IMG/VR virus record: IMGVR_UViG_3300025276_000046 | Span: 1-51,977 of that record | Length of the DNA: 51,977 nt | Source of the DNA: a virus | Reading direction: 5' to 3' (one strand) | In this document: positions 7,498 through 12,832 of the stretch, in pieces | Numbering within the stretch: the stretch's first letter is position 1 | How the letters are laid out: each line of letters begins with the position of its first letter | Program-made: the position numbers and the translations under genes | Notes under the pieces: generated by a model | Database searches by the model: none | What the model saw: the letters and a program-made list of their open reading frames with translations, nothing else | What the model was told of the DNA's origin: nothing

Positions 7498-8099
7498 TAC
7501 TTAATATATTTAGATATTTCCTTCTTTACCAATGGCTTTATCTTATACTTAACCTCTAAATTCTTTACAATTTTAGGTAATCCAAGATCTTTATTGTCAG
7601 ATACATACTTTAATACTTTAGCAAAGTTTTCATCTCCAATATTTAATTCAACATGGGTTGTCTTAGTTGGTACTGGAGTTTTACTAACCGCAACAGATGG
7701 GGTGATAGTTTGAATTGTATCCTCTCCTATCCATAAACTTAATCCTAATCCATGCATAGCAATTGCCTTAGCAGTTGATCTTTGGATAGTAGTATTAACA
7801 TCCATTGAAGTTACCTTAGCAATTGGTATAGAGTTATTTCTATAATCCATAACTGGTAGGTAATCTATATGCTCTAACCCCTCAATAACAATACCTACCT
7901 TACAATAAGCAGAATTACCATCAGTAAAAAAGTTAAGACCAGTATGTTCAGATTCATATACTATTCTTTGAGCAGTAGGATGTTCTAATTTTAGCATACT
8001 CCAAGCTGAAGCCCAAGATAAATAGCTGAATTTACCTTTCTTTTCTGTTTTATCCTTTACGGATATGGAAGCGAGTTCCTTAAAAATGTTTTTCTTCAT
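7497..8099 (-). CDS. Single-strand annealing protein, DUF1071/Sak3 type
   Basis: Residues 1-140 carry the features of DUF1071 (Sak3-like phage annealing proteins). These are an N-terminal helix, the KGKFSYLSWASAWSMLK motif (about 21-37), a TDGNSAYCKVGIVIEG strand pair, and DVNTTIQRSTAKAIAMHGLGLSLWIGED (about 100-127). The C-terminus is a lysine-rich linker plus a small helical tail. The protein coats ssDNA and anneals complementary strands. With the RecE-like exonuclease nearby it forms a two-component recombination system, probably used to repair and concatenate phage DNA. Confidence 0.82.
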   Translation of the reverse strand: MKKNIFKELASISVKDKTEKKGKFSYLSWASAWSMLKLEHPTAQRIVYESEHTGLNFFTDGNSAYCKVGIVIEGLEHIDYLPVMDYRNNSIPIAKVTSMDVNTTIQRSTAKAIAMHGLGLSLWIGEDTIQTITPSVAVSKTPVPTKTTHVELNIGDENFAKVLKYVSDNKDLGLPKIVKNLEVKYKIKPLVKKEISKYIK

Positions 8100-8487
8100 T
8101 TAATTTGATTTTATTTAATTGTTTTTGTCTGTTGGAATACTTAATAATTAAGTTTTCTCTTGTAGTTTTTAATTTTTGTATATGCTTATCGTTTTTACGG
8201 GTATTTACCTCATTCCTAATCTTTTCCTCTATCATGTCTAACTTTCTTTTACAATTCATCATTGATAGTCTTAAGCCTCCCTTTCTCCATCCATGAATAA
8301 AAAACAACTTATATTCATCGTTACTACATTCTTGGAAGTAATCTCCATTCCTACCACAATTAAGTATTTCAGTTTTAGATGGAAATTTTTGAATCTTTAC
8401 GCCGTAATTTATAAAGCTATTGTTTAAAGATTTGTACGTGTGTTTATCTTTTATTGCTTGTTCGTATATATCATCTACACTATACAT
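8080..8487 (-). CDS. Hypothetical basic protein, 135 aa
   Basis: The N-terminal half contains IHGWRKGGLRLSMMNCKRKLDM. The C-terminal half is a long basic helix (about residues 75-135, K/R/N-rich), probably coiled coil. It overlaps the annealing-protein start by 20 nt and the DnaA-like gene stop by 8 nt. No family is recognised. The basic character and coupling suggest a nucleic-acid-associated helper, but this is a guess from composition. Confidence 0.6.
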   Translation of the reverse strand: MYSVDDIYEQAIKDKHTYKSLNNSFINYGVKIQKFPSKTEILNCGRNGDYFQECSNDEYKLFFIHGWRKGGLRLSMMNCKRKLDMIEEKIRNEVNTRKNDKHIQKLKTTRENLIIKYSNRQKQLNKIKLNEEKHF

Positions 8488-8773
8488 TTTGTAGTTTATT
8501 AACTACATCTTGAAAGTCTTGGTCGCTATCAATTAATTCTTTAGCTTTTTTATATCCATGTATTATGGTTGAGTGAGCGGTAGGATGTCCTTGATCTTCC
8601 ATAAATCTCTGTATATAAGAAATTCTTATCGGTCTTTCCATACATAAATAGTACAGCATTTGTCTTGCGTCTACTATATCCCTCCTCTTTGTTTTATCAA
8701 ACATCTGATCAAGTGTCAGATGAAACTGCTTGGCTATTGCTATTGCATAACCATCAAAAATATCTTTTTTCAT
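8480..8773 (-). CDS. DnaA domain IV-like DNA-binding protein, 97 aa
   Basis: Nearly the whole protein is a DnaA C-terminal domain. A first helix (GYAIAIAKQFHLTLDQMF) is followed by KRRDIVDARQMLYYLCM, equivalent to the R-x-x-ARQ(M/I)A-Y basic loop and helix of DnaA. The helix-turn-helix signature AHSTIIHGYKKA then matches DHTTVxHAxxK. It lacks domains I-III. Its own promoter-like box (8820-8827) and a perfect dyad (8799-8814) lie upstream, so the gene may be transcribed separately and autoregulated. It could mark a phage origin or act as a repressor. Confidence 0.82.
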   Translation of the reverse strand: MKKDIFDGYAIAIAKQFHLTLDQMFDKTKRRDIVDARQMLYYLCMERPIRISYIQRFMEDQGHPTAHSTIIHGYKKAKELIDSDQDFQDVVNKLQNV

Positions 8774-8798
8774 ATTTAATTTAATTAGGTTGCTAAGA

Positions 8799-8814
8799 TA
8801 ATACTTTAGTATTA
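8799..8814. promoter_or_regulatory. Perfect dyad (operator candidate) upstream of DnaA-like gene
   Basis: TAATACT-TT-AGTATTA is a perfect 7-bp inverted repeat with a 2-nt centre. It sits just downstream of a minus-strand TAnnTTTG box, about where transcription would begin, 26 bp before the start codon of the DnaA-domain-IV-like gene. A dimeric regulator, perhaps the gene's own product, could bind here. Confidence 0.5.
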
Positions 8815-8819
8815 CTTGA

Positions 8820-8827
8820 CAAAATTA
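8820..8827 (-). promoter_or_regulatory. Promoter -7 box TAATTTTG
   Basis: The minus strand reads TAATTTTG followed by T, matching the Bacteroidetes -7 consensus TAnnTTTG. It lies 47 nt upstream of the DnaA-domain-IV-like start, in the only sizeable gap of this part of the operon. A -33 TTG at correct spacing is not obvious, so the promoter may be weak or need an activator. Confidence 0.4.
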
Positions 8828-8841
8828 TGTTTAACTTATTT

Positions 8842-9135
8842 TTATTTCTTTATAGAATAATCAATGTTATTCCATGCTTCTTTTTTTATCTGAACCCTAT
8901 ATAGTATAAGGTATCCGATTAAATCTAAGATGGTATCCTCTGTTTTATCATTGATACCTACTTGCTTAATCCTACTTAACTTATCATCTATTCGTGCCAG
9001 TATTCCCTCCTTCGGAGACAGCTTAGAAAATATCTTTGGAGGATCATTTGCAGTATCTCCATACGCCTCATTCTTTTCAAGTAATAAATCTATTACCTCT
9101 TTACCTATTTGTTTTATTAAGTATTCTGTTTTCAT
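8842..9135 (-). CDS. DUF1599-like (MazG-related/nucleotide-modification) protein
   Basis: The 97-aa all-helical protein has the DUF1599 pattern: EKNEAYGDTANDP (about residues 20-32), then ILARIDDKLSRIKQ (about 45-58) and EDTILDLIGYLILYRVQ (about 66-82). The spaced E, D and D residues are those expected to bind metal in all-alpha NTP pyrophosphohydrolase folds. Family members in phages often sit with nucleotide-metabolism or DNA-modification genes, though none is seen in this window. Probably an NTP-processing or house-cleaning enzyme. Exact substrate unknown. Confidence 0.65.
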   Translation of the reverse strand: MKTEYLIKQIGKEVIDLLLEKNEAYGDTANDPPKIFSKLSPKEGILARIDDKLSRIKQVGINDKTEDTILDLIGYLILYRVQIKKEAWNNIDYSIKK

Positions 9136-9136
9136 A

Positions 9137-9328
9137 TTATTTTTTTTTAGGTTTAATTTCTTTTTTTCTGTATTGTGGTGTTAAAGATGATAATTTACTA
9201 TTTTTTTCTCTTAAACCGCTGTATCTCCATAATTCATCGGCAGTTAGTACAATAATACCATTTTCTTTTTGCCACTTTTGTTCTTTTTCCATTTGTATTG
9301 CTACATGATGTCTTACTTTCATACCCAA
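9137..9328 (-). CDS. Hypothetical basic protein, 63 aa
   Basis: This is a lysine-rich small protein with a predicted helical first half (HHVAIQMEKEQKWQKENG) and a basic C-terminus (YRKKEIKPKKK). It overlaps the start of its neighbours by a few nucleotides (10 nt with the zinc-ribbon gene), which argues for a real coupled gene. No family is recognised. Confidence 0.5.
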   Translation of the reverse strand: MGMKVRHHVAIQMEKEQKWQKENGIIVLTADELWRYSGLREKNSKLSSLTPQYRKKEIKPKKK

Positions 9329-9627
9329 TATTCCTTATAGCAATACTTAGTACAAAAAGTATCTGCAACTTCTACTATGTCATCACAATTTCTACAAGTA
9401 AAATAATTGTGCTTTTCATTACATGGTGTACAATAATTTTCTTGGTATCCACTTGGCACATCTACTACCTTTAATTCTTCTTCGCAATTATGACAATAAT
9501 CTTTTTCAATTTCTTTATTTTTTTTAAAGTAATCCACCATTTGCTGTAAGTGTTGTATTAGTGTCTTATTTGGTTTTGGTTTTAGTTTCTCCAATAATAT
9601 TCTTTTAAATACTTGCATTTTATTCAT
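9319..9627 (-). CDS. Zinc-ribbon protein, 102 aa
   Basis: A basic helical N-terminus (about 1-40) precedes three CxxC-like pairs: CHNC (about 46-49), CTPC (about 68-71) and CRNC (about 79-82). A terminal FCTKYCYKEYW adds two more cysteines, enough ligands for two zinc ribbons. Such phage early proteins usually bind nucleic acid or host proteins. There is no catalytic motif. The specific role is unknown. Confidence 0.6.
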   Translation of the reverse strand: MNKMQVFKRILLEKLKPKPNKTLIQHLQQMVDYFKKNKEIEKDYCHNCEEELKVVDVPSGYQENYCTPCNEKHNYFTCRNCDDIVEVADTFCTKYCYKEYWV

Positions 9628-9631
9628 ATCT

Positions 9632-10000
9632 TTAATCTATTAAATTAATTTCACTAATTTGTTCTACATATTCATAAGGATCTCCTATTTCAGAATGTAT
9701 TTGCCCATCTTCTCCCAGTCCTACACAAAACACATTTTGCAATAGATAGAGACTATTAGATCTACAAACTTGTTTTTCTAACCAATCAACAATCTCTTTG
9801 CACCAATCATCTGAATCATACCATTTAATGTAATTGAATGTATAAAAGGTTTTATCATTTGGATCTCTTTGCTTATGTATTTTTAGATAATCTCCATCGG
9901 GTTTGTCTACTGGAAATTCATGCTTCCTTAATATGTTATCAAATTCTTTTGACAAATCTCCAGTTTTTACTCCTATAATTACTTTACTTCTATATCCCAT
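9632..10000 (-). CDS. Hypothetical protein, 122 aa
   Basis: The protein starts MGYRSKVIIGV, a strand-like beginning seen in several phage hypothetical families. It then continues through aromatic, acidic segments (FYTFNYIKWYDSDDWCKE) to a glycine/acid-rich C-terminus (GLGEDGQIHSEIGDPYEY). It has no signal peptide or membrane helix. It lies in the early operon 5 nt after the 70-aa gene stop. Function unknown. Confidence 0.55.
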   Translation of the reverse strand: MGYRSKVIIGVKTGDLSKEFDNILRKHEFPVDKPDGDYLKIHKQRDPNDKTFYTFNYIKWYDSDDWCKEIVDWLEKQVCRSNSLYLLQNVFCVGLGEDGQIHSEIGDPYEYVEQISEINLID

Positions 10001-10005
10001 CTTAT

Positions 10006-10218
10006 TTATTGTTTTAGTCCTTCAGTTTCAGAATCAAGATATAATTCTGCCCTATAATTTATTTCTTCAGAAGATAATTCTAACTCAAAATGACCACCTA
10101 CAATTACATATAAAGTTTCCTTATGCTTAATTTGATTATTCATAATCCCATCATTATATATAGTGGGTATATCTTGTAGTTTAAACCATTCTTCTGCATA
10201 CTTAATTTGATTATTCAT
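10006..10218 (-). CDS. Hypothetical protein, 70 aa, with duplicated start segment
   Basis: The first gene after ribozyme motif 1, with its ATG 23 nt beyond the predicted cleavage site. The sequence MNNQIK occurs at residues 1-6 and again at 26-31, and the DNA of both copies is almost identical (about 19 bp, around 10123-10141 and 10200-10218). The second Met could therefore be the true or an alternative start, giving 45 aa. The C-terminus (ETEGLKQ) matches the ending of the 75-aa gene at 11098-11325, and so does the DNA after it. No family recognised. Confidence 0.5.
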   Translation of the reverse strand: MNNQIKYAEEWFKLQDIPTIYNDGIMNNQIKHKETLYVIVGGHFELELSSEEINYRAELYLDSETEGLKQ

Positions 10219-10235
10219 ATTATTTAATTTTAATT

Positions 10236-10336
10236 TATACTGACTACTCTATCTATCACTCAACGCAAACTGATATCCCAGTCCGTTCATTACTTATCAA
10301 GAGTAGTTTCGGATATTAAATCCTCATCAGAGTATA
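10236..10336 (-). ncRNA. Hammerhead ribozyme motif 1 (open at stem I)
   Basis: Read on the minus strand, all hammerhead parts are present in order. Stem I 5' strand is UAUACU (10336-10331), then the box CUGAUGA (10330-10324). Stem II is GGAU-UUAAU-AUCC (10323-10311), then GAAA (10310-10307). Stem III is CUACUC (10306-10301) pairing perfectly with GAGUAG (10249-10244). Cleavage site UC, making GUC, is at 10243-10242, and the stem I 3' strand AGUAUA (10241-10236) pairs perfectly with the 5' strand. Predicted cleavage is between 10242 and 10241. The stem III loop is 51 nt and can fold its own AACG/ACUG...CAGU/CGUU hairpin. Every invariant core base is present. Activity is inferred, not shown. 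Confidence 0.88.
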
Positions 10337-10337
10337 T

Positions 10338-10607
10338 TTATAAGTGTCCTCCATATTGTTTACCTACAATTTCAAATCTCCATTCACTTGGTTCTGACCA
10401 ATCAGTCCAAGCATCATCTAAAGATATGCCAATGCCAAATTCACATTCTACTTTTGACAATTTATCATCTATCTTATGTATATATAAGTCCTCATTATCA
10501 ATTAGATATTGATGTACTTCACTTTCCTCATCTATTAAATTAGGAATTTCTATTTCTACTTCAGCGTATTTATGATATACACTTCTTTGCATTATTTTTA
10601 CTTTCAT
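10338..10607 (-). CDS. Hypothetical protein, 89 aa
   Basis: An acidic protein with alternating strands (MKVKIMQRSVYHKYAEVEIEIP) and a tryptophan-rich region (DDAWTDWSEPSEWRFEIVG). No membrane segment or known family. Its TAA stop (10340-10338) lies one nucleotide before stem I of ribozyme motif 1. Ribosomes finishing this gene would therefore cover the ribozyme's 5' strand. It overlaps the upstream gene's stop by 4 nt. Confidence 0.6.
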   Translation of the reverse strand: MKVKIMQRSVYHKYAEVEIEIPNLIDEESEVHQYLIDNEDLYIHKIDDKLSKVECEFGIGISLDDAWTDWSEPSEWRFEIVGKQYGGHL

Positions 10608-11095
10608 ATTTTAAAATTCCAGGTTAATAAATTAGGATCTAAATCACAAATAATCTCTCCATGCTCTATAACACTTTGTTTAATATCATCTTCATCAGGA
10701 AACTCTACATGTGAAATAGATACATACTGCATATTTATAGACTTACTATGACCTGACTTTAATACCTCATGTACTTCAATTATATAATCATTTTTATGTG
10801 TAAAAACTTTAGATAATTCTTTCTTTAGCATATCTAATTCTTTACAATCTTCATTATAATATATAGTATAATCATCCCAATCTGACTGACTATATCCAGT
10901 ACATGATATTATACATTTTTTATGATAACCATCAGTATCAATTTTTTTGCTTGGTAATACATTATTCATTCTTCTATTGCCATTGTGTACTGCAATATCT
11001 AAATCTTCTGATAAGTTTATTAAATCCTCCTTATATAACTCCCATGATAAATCATTTTGATAATCATTTGTTACTTCTATTACATTCTTTTTCAT
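10604..11095 (-). CDS. Hypothetical protein, 163 aa
   Basis: I chose ATG at 11093-11095 (MKKNVIEVTNDYQ). It starts 2 nt after the upstream stop behind an A-rich leader, whereas the longer form from 11137 would overlap the upstream gene by 40 nt. The protein is acidic, mixed alpha/beta, with aromatic repeats such as SQSDWDDYTIYYNEDCKE. No known family, no signal. The stop overlaps the next gene by 4 nt. Confidence 0.55.
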   Translation of the reverse strand: MKKNVIEVTNDYQNDLSWELYKEDLINLSEDLDIAVHNGNRRMNNVLPSKKIDTDGYHKKCIISCTGYSQSDWDDYTIYYNEDCKELDMLKKELSKVFTHKNDYIIEVHEVLKSGHSKSINMQYVSISHVEFPDEDDIKQSVIEHGEIICDLDPNLLTWNFKI

Positions 11096-11097
11096 AT

Positions 11098-11325
11098 TTA
11101 TTGTTTTAATCCTTCTATTTCTGATATTATTTTCCAACCAAAAAGGTCAGTCATTTGTAATAATGTTAGGCCGCAAAAATCTGTTTCTGTTAATCCTCCA
11201 TTATCTACTGAATGAAAATTAATAAGGTCATTTTTTATATCTTCTAAATCTTCATATATTATAACATTGTATTTATAATCGGTCTTATATTCATTTATTT
11301 GGGTATCATATAGTTTATATTTCAT
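11098..11325 (-). CDS. Hypothetical protein, 75 aa
   Basis: A small acidic protein, tyrosine-rich at the N-terminus (MKYKLYDTQINEYKTDYKYN). It ends EIEGLKQ, like the 70-aa gene at 10006-10218. The DNA from the last codons through the spacer to the next ATG is also nearly the same in the two places, suggesting duplication of a gene-end/start cassette. Coupled by 4 nt to the upstream gene. Unknown function. Confidence 0.55.
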   Translation of the reverse strand: MKYKLYDTQINEYKTDYKYNVIIYEDLEDIKNDLINFHSVDNGGLTETDFCGLTLLQMTDLFGWKIISEIEGLKQ

Positions 11326-11585
11326 ATTAAGTCTCCGTTTATATCAAAACTACCCATAACTTTGTATTGATCATGATTATCTATTGGATTATTATCTTCA
11401 TCTAACTCTGTTATTACACTGGTAAATAGCGTTATACTCTCATCACTATCATCCCATACTTCTATATTGTTAAAGATTATATCAAAATCCTCATCTTCTC
11501 CATTAGTTCTGTTTCCTAATAAGTGTATGTACTTATCTTGGTTTTCTATTTTCTGCAATTCTGCAATCAGTTCTTTTACTATCAT
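11322..11585 (-). CDS. Hypothetical acidic protein, 87 aa
   Basis: A strongly acidic protein (many D/E, e.g. GEDEDFDIIFNNIEVWDDSDE) starting MIVKELIAELQKIENQDKYIHL. The N-terminal helix followed by acidic strands resembles many phage early hypothetical proteins of this size. DNA-mimic behaviour is possible but cannot be shown. Its ATG overlaps, as ATGA, the stop of the 32-aa ORF upstream. Confidence 0.55.
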   Translation of the reverse strand: MIVKELIAELQKIENQDKYIHLLGNRTNGEDEDFDIIFNNIEVWDDSDESITLFTSVITELDEDNNPIDNHDQYKVMGSFDINGDLI

Positions 11586-11680
11586 TTTCTTATTTCTATT
11601 ATTAATAACACATCATTGATGTATTCCATCCATTTATTATAAGTTAAAGCAGTTTGCTTACCTATTTTGTGTACTCTCAT
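11582..11680 (-). CDS. Possible 32-aa ORF
   Basis: The frame MRVHKIGKQTALTYNKWMEY... runs between the lipoprotein gene and the acidic 87-aa gene. It overlaps the lipoprotein end by 23 nt and ends in an ATGA overlap with the following start. It accounts for a gap that would otherwise be unusually long for this operon. Short length and no homology keep confidence low. Confidence 0.4.
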   Translation of the reverse strand: MRVHKIGKQTALTYNKWMEYINDVLLIIEIRK

Positions 11681-11843
11681 TGGTTTCATATCTATCCGTT
11701 TTATTGTTTTTACTATCCTGGTAAGCATTGTAATCGCCAAATCTTAATCCGCAACTGCTTAACGTAAGTGTTATCCATACCACTAATATTGTGTAGTAGT
11801 ATCTTGCTATCCATTTCATTGGTATTCCTAATATATCTTTCAT
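11658..11843 (-). CDS. Small phage lipoprotein, 61 aa
   Basis: I start at ATG 11841-11843 (MKDILGIPMKWIARYYY...) because it overlaps the preceding stop as TAATG. The longer in-frame form from 11912 would add 23 residues before a natural signal peptide. A positive N-region, a hydrophobic core (TILVVWITLTL) and a lipobox LSSC place the lipidated Cys at about residue 31. The mature part is only about 31 polar residues. Phage early lipoproteins (for example T5 Llp) block receptors to prevent superinfection. That role fits the early operon position but is inferred. An outer spanin is less likely because lysis genes lie elsewhere. Confidence 0.65.
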   Translation of the reverse strand: MKDILGIPMKWIARYYYTILVVWITLTLSSCGLRFGDYNAYQDSKNNKTDRYETNESTQNR

Positions 11844-11950
11844 TATGATAATACTATATTTAATGGGTGCAATATAATCCAAATGATAGCAAGTATTAAT
11901 CCTACTGAACATATTATGCTCATAATTCTGTCTTGATTTATTTGTTTCAT
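11843..11950 (-). CDS. Single-pass membrane micro-protein, 35 aa
   Basis: MKQINQDRIM is followed by one hydrophobic helix (SIICSVGLILAIIWIILH) and a short tail. The stop overlaps the lipoprotein start (TAATG), so the two are translationally coupled. It is the first gene beyond ribozyme motif 2, and its ATG lies 33 nt after the predicted cleavage site. It might be a partner of the lipoprotein in the envelope. No family known. Confidence 0.5.
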   Translation of the reverse strand: MKQINQDRIMSIICSVGLILAIIWIILHPLNIVLS

Positions 11951-11977
11951 AATTGTGTGTGTTAATTGGTATCTTAT

Positions 11978-12030
11978 GATACTGACCACCTTTCGGCAGT
12001 TTCGGATATTAAATCCATCTTCAGAGTATC
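11978..12030 (-). ncRNA. Hammerhead ribozyme motif 2 (compact, one-base insertion)
   Basis: On the minus strand the order is as follows. Stem I 5' is GAUACU (12030-12025), then the box CUGAAGA (12024-12018; fits CUGANGA). An extra U (12017) precedes stem II GGAU-UUAAU-AUCC (12016-12004) and GAAA (12003-12000). Stem III is CUGCC/GGUGG with two wobble pairs and a GAAA tetraloop (11999-11986). The GUC site ends at 11984, and stem I 3' AGUAUC (11983-11978) is fully complementary. Cleavage would fall between 11984 and 11983. The 19 nt from stem II to the first stem III bases are identical to motif 1. The extra U between A9 and stem II departs from consensus and may lower activity. The 3' product can refold as GUAUC-AUAA-GAUAC (11982-11969). 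Confidence 0.8.
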
Positions 12031-12046
12031 TCGGCTATATTTTCTT

Positions 12047-12355
12047 CTACATGCTTGTTAAACATTCAGGACAAAAAGAGTGAATATCAGTGTACCTAAC
12101 ATCTTCTTTACAATTCCAGCACTGCACTTCGTGTACTGGTGTAACTCCGCTACTGATTGTGATTTCCAAGCCTTTATACTCGGAATTCCATTCTTCCTGG
12201 GTAGGGTTTTTTGTTTTGTTTAATTCCACTAATCTTTCTAATAATTCTTTATCATTTAAAATTGCTAATTCATATATATCAGTACTATCGCCGTATATAT
12301 ATCCATGATTGGAATTTATATCTTGTATTTGCTCAATTATTCTTTCTCTATCCAT
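12047..12355 (-). CDS. Hypothetical protein with C-terminal zinc ribbon, 102 aa
   Basis: The N-terminal two thirds are acidic and helical (MDRERIIEQIQDINSNHGYIYG...). The C-terminus contains CWNCKEDVRYTDIHSFCPEC, a two-CxxC zinc ribbon. Such a ribbon usually serves protein or nucleic acid contacts. The TAG stop is 16 nt upstream of stem I of ribozyme motif 2. It overlaps the preceding gene by 8 nt. Confidence 0.6.
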   Translation of the reverse strand: MDRERIIEQIQDINSNHGYIYGDSTDIYELAILNDKELLERLVELNKTKNPTQEEWNSEYKGLEITISSGVTPVHEVQCWNCKEDVRYTDIHSFCPECLTSM

Positions 12356-12542
12356 TATAAAAGTATTTTATTGTTTCGTTTAAGTTTAAGTAATATGTTT
12401 GCCAACCATTAACAAAGCAATTTACTTCCCATTCGTTTTTATTTAATCTTATAACTTCCTTTGTAGATAATAGCAGTCTGAAATCTTTATGCTCTCCCAT
12501 TGTCATGTTAAGAAGTTTACTTTCAATTTGTTCTCTTTTCAT
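12348..12542 (-). CDS. Hypothetical protein, 64 aa
   Basis: I prefer ATG at 12540-12542 (MKREQIESKLLNM...), 4 nt beyond the upstream stop and behind an A-rich leader, to the longer form from 12566. The protein has an N-terminal helix and then strand-like aromatic segments (WEVNCFVNGWQTYYLNLNE). No family recognised. Confidence 0.5.
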   Translation of the reverse strand: MKREQIESKLLNMTMGEHKDFRLLLSTKEVIRLNKNEWEVNCFVNGWQTYYLNLNETIKYFYNG

Positions 12543-12546
12543 ATTT

Positions 12547-12828
12547 TTACTGGTATTTAAATTCAAATTCTCTAATTGTTTTTTTCTCTTTGTTTGGGCT
12601 TGTTGAGGTTAAACGGGTGGTTGTGTACCCATACGCTGTATAGCTTTTTTCTTTATATTCTCCCCCTCCTAAACTTCTAAAGAACCTCAACGTTCCTTCT
12701 TCTGTTATGTTTTTGTATTGCTCCTCTGTTATTGTGGTGGTGGCTTTTTTATCCTCTAAATACGTTGTTTTGGTATTTGGGTTTTTTAAAAGATTTGTCT
12801 TGATAAGTTTAATTATTAGATTTTGCAT
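12547..12828 (-). CDS. Hypothetical protein, 93 aa
   Basis: A basic, threonine-rich protein (ATTTITEEQYKNITEEG; TAYGYTTTRLTSTSPNKEKK). It begins with a hydrophobic/basic helix (MQNLIIKLIKTNLLKN) too short and charged for a membrane anchor. It is the second gene of the early operon, 4 nt after the first. Unknown function. Confidence 0.55.
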   Translation of the reverse strand: MQNLIIKLIKTNLLKNPNTKTTYLEDKKATTTITEEQYKNITEEGTLRFFRSLGGGEYKEKSYTAYGYTTTRLTSTSPNKEKKTIREFEFKYQ

Positions 12829-12832
12829 TTTC

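Noticed and set aside
10060-10085. A further CTGAAGA box on the minus strand as a third hammerhead
   Set aside because: No GAAA or pairing stem II follows, and it lies inside a coding frame.
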